Positions 7,433-7,677 of a stretch of 7,677 bases of DNA are shown piece after piece; within the stretch, counting starts at the first letter, position 1; every line of letters starts with the position of its first letter. This DNA is from Promethearchaeota archaeon (lineage in GTDB: Archaea; Asgardarchaeota; Lokiarchaeia; Sigyniarchaeales; Promethearchaeaceae): positions 1-7,677 of the forward strand of contig WJKO01000448.1 of assembly GCA_014729055.1 (NCBI GenBank). The letters are read 5' to 3'. The notes beneath the pieces were generated by a model, which saw only the letters and a program-made list of their open reading frames with translations, did no database searches and was not told the DNA's origin. A program made the translations under genes and the position numbers.

Positions 7433-7518
7433 GATTAGAGATAAAGATTAAGGATTAGAGATAAAGATTAAAGATAAAGATAAAGATAAAGATTAAAGAT
7501 TAATGATTAGAGATCAAG
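7433..7518. repeat. GATTAGAGATAAA-type tandem repeat in the divergent intergenic region
   Basis: Two near-identical 20-base units (7433-7452, 7453-7472) begin GATTAGAGATAAAGATTAA. They are followed by three GATAAA hexamers (7473-7490), two GATTAA(A/T) heptamers (7491-7504) and a degenerate GATTAGAGATCAAG (7505-7518). On the plus strand the 86 bases contain one C, at 7515. Related GATTA words extend leftward at 7414 and 7425. The tract lies between nreA and the right-edge reading frame, 5 bases before that frame's in-frame stop at 7521. It could be a slippage-derived microsatellite or a cluster of binding sites; the sequence alone does not decide. Confidence 0.85.
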
Positions 7519-7532
7519 TTTAATTGCTTTTG

Positions 7533-7677
7533 GTGTTTGAAATTTCGAAAAATCTAAATGATGGGGAAAAAAAAGAATTGAAAAAGAGAGAAGATGAAAC
7601 CCAAGATGGAGTCGATACACCAGAAGATGTAGAAATGGATTCTAATTCTTTACAAAGCGGCAAACAAGACGTAGATC
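7533..7677 (+). CDS. Acidic, probably disordered N-terminus of an unidentified protein (3' truncated)
   Basis: One plus-strand frame is open from after the TAA at 7521-7523 to the window end, while the other two plus frames are stopped in the same stretch. It has no early ATG; possible starts are TTG 7524, TTG 7530, GTG 7533 and TTG 7578, with the first ATG only at 7638. GTG 7533 is chosen provisionally and gives MFEISKNLNDGEKKELKKRE, continuing with a Glu/Asp-rich stretch (EDETQDG, TPEDVEMDS). The charged, low-complexity composition suggests a disordered leader ahead of a folded domain outside the window. Acidic leaders occur in many families, including GrpE-type co-chaperones, but nothing here identifies one. 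With 48 codons seen and no clear ribosome binding site, the call is tentative. Confidence 0.45.
   Translation, partial: MFEISKNLNDGEKKELKKREDETQDGVDTPEDVEMDSNSLQSGKQDVD

Noticed and set aside
7433..7518. CRISPR array
   Set aside because: The units are 6-20 bases with no spacers, so the tract is a simple tandem repeat.

Overview
The window is AT-rich and looks archaeal, with no RNA genes, mobile elements or CRISPR. The strongest taxonomic evidence is a complete NreA-type DNA repair protein, with an N-terminal four-cysteine zinc motif and a C-terminal PCNA-binding motif, a family typical of archaea. Supporting signs are TATA/BRE-like elements about 27 bases upstream of start codons, the lack of clear Shine-Dalgarno sites, U-rich termination tracts, and a sequon-rich, membrane-anchored beta-helix surface protein. 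An Asgard-type or other low-GC archaeon would fit, but that placement is inference.

Layout. Bases 1-1586 (+) hold the 3' part of a surface protein: parallel beta-helix coils, three Ig/FN3-like repeats, one transmembrane helix and a basic cytoplasmic tail. It converges, with only 5 bases between stop codons, on a co-directional minus-strand series. In transcription order this series is nreA (7349-5895), a stand-alone MetE-like catalytic domain (5840-4782), a COG1237-type metallo-beta-lactamase-fold protein (4769-4005) and a large HexD-like family 20 glycoside hydrolase (3940-1592). The MetE-like and MBL genes are 12 bases apart and in the same reading frame, so they are very probably co-transcribed. 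Gaps of 54 and 64 bases flank this pair, and the hydrolase may have its own promoter. Bases 7350-7523 are a divergent intergenic region with an NreA promoter candidate and an 86-base GATTAGAGATAAA-type tandem repeat containing a single C. To its right, an acidic reading frame with a non-ATG start runs off the window edge.

How the genes fit together. No complete pathway is visible. The MetE-like and MBL proteins form the tightest unit; both families have members linked to one-carbon or pterin chemistry, so a shared methyl-transfer-related role is possible but unproven. The MetE-like protein differs from true methionine synthase at a zinc-ligand position and at the usual substrate-pocket Glu, so its substrate is uncertain. 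The hydrolase has no signal peptide and resembles the nucleocytoplasmic hexosaminidase D group, suggesting intracellular amino-sugar turnover. NreA is a genome-maintenance protein whose link to the genes behind it may be only positional.
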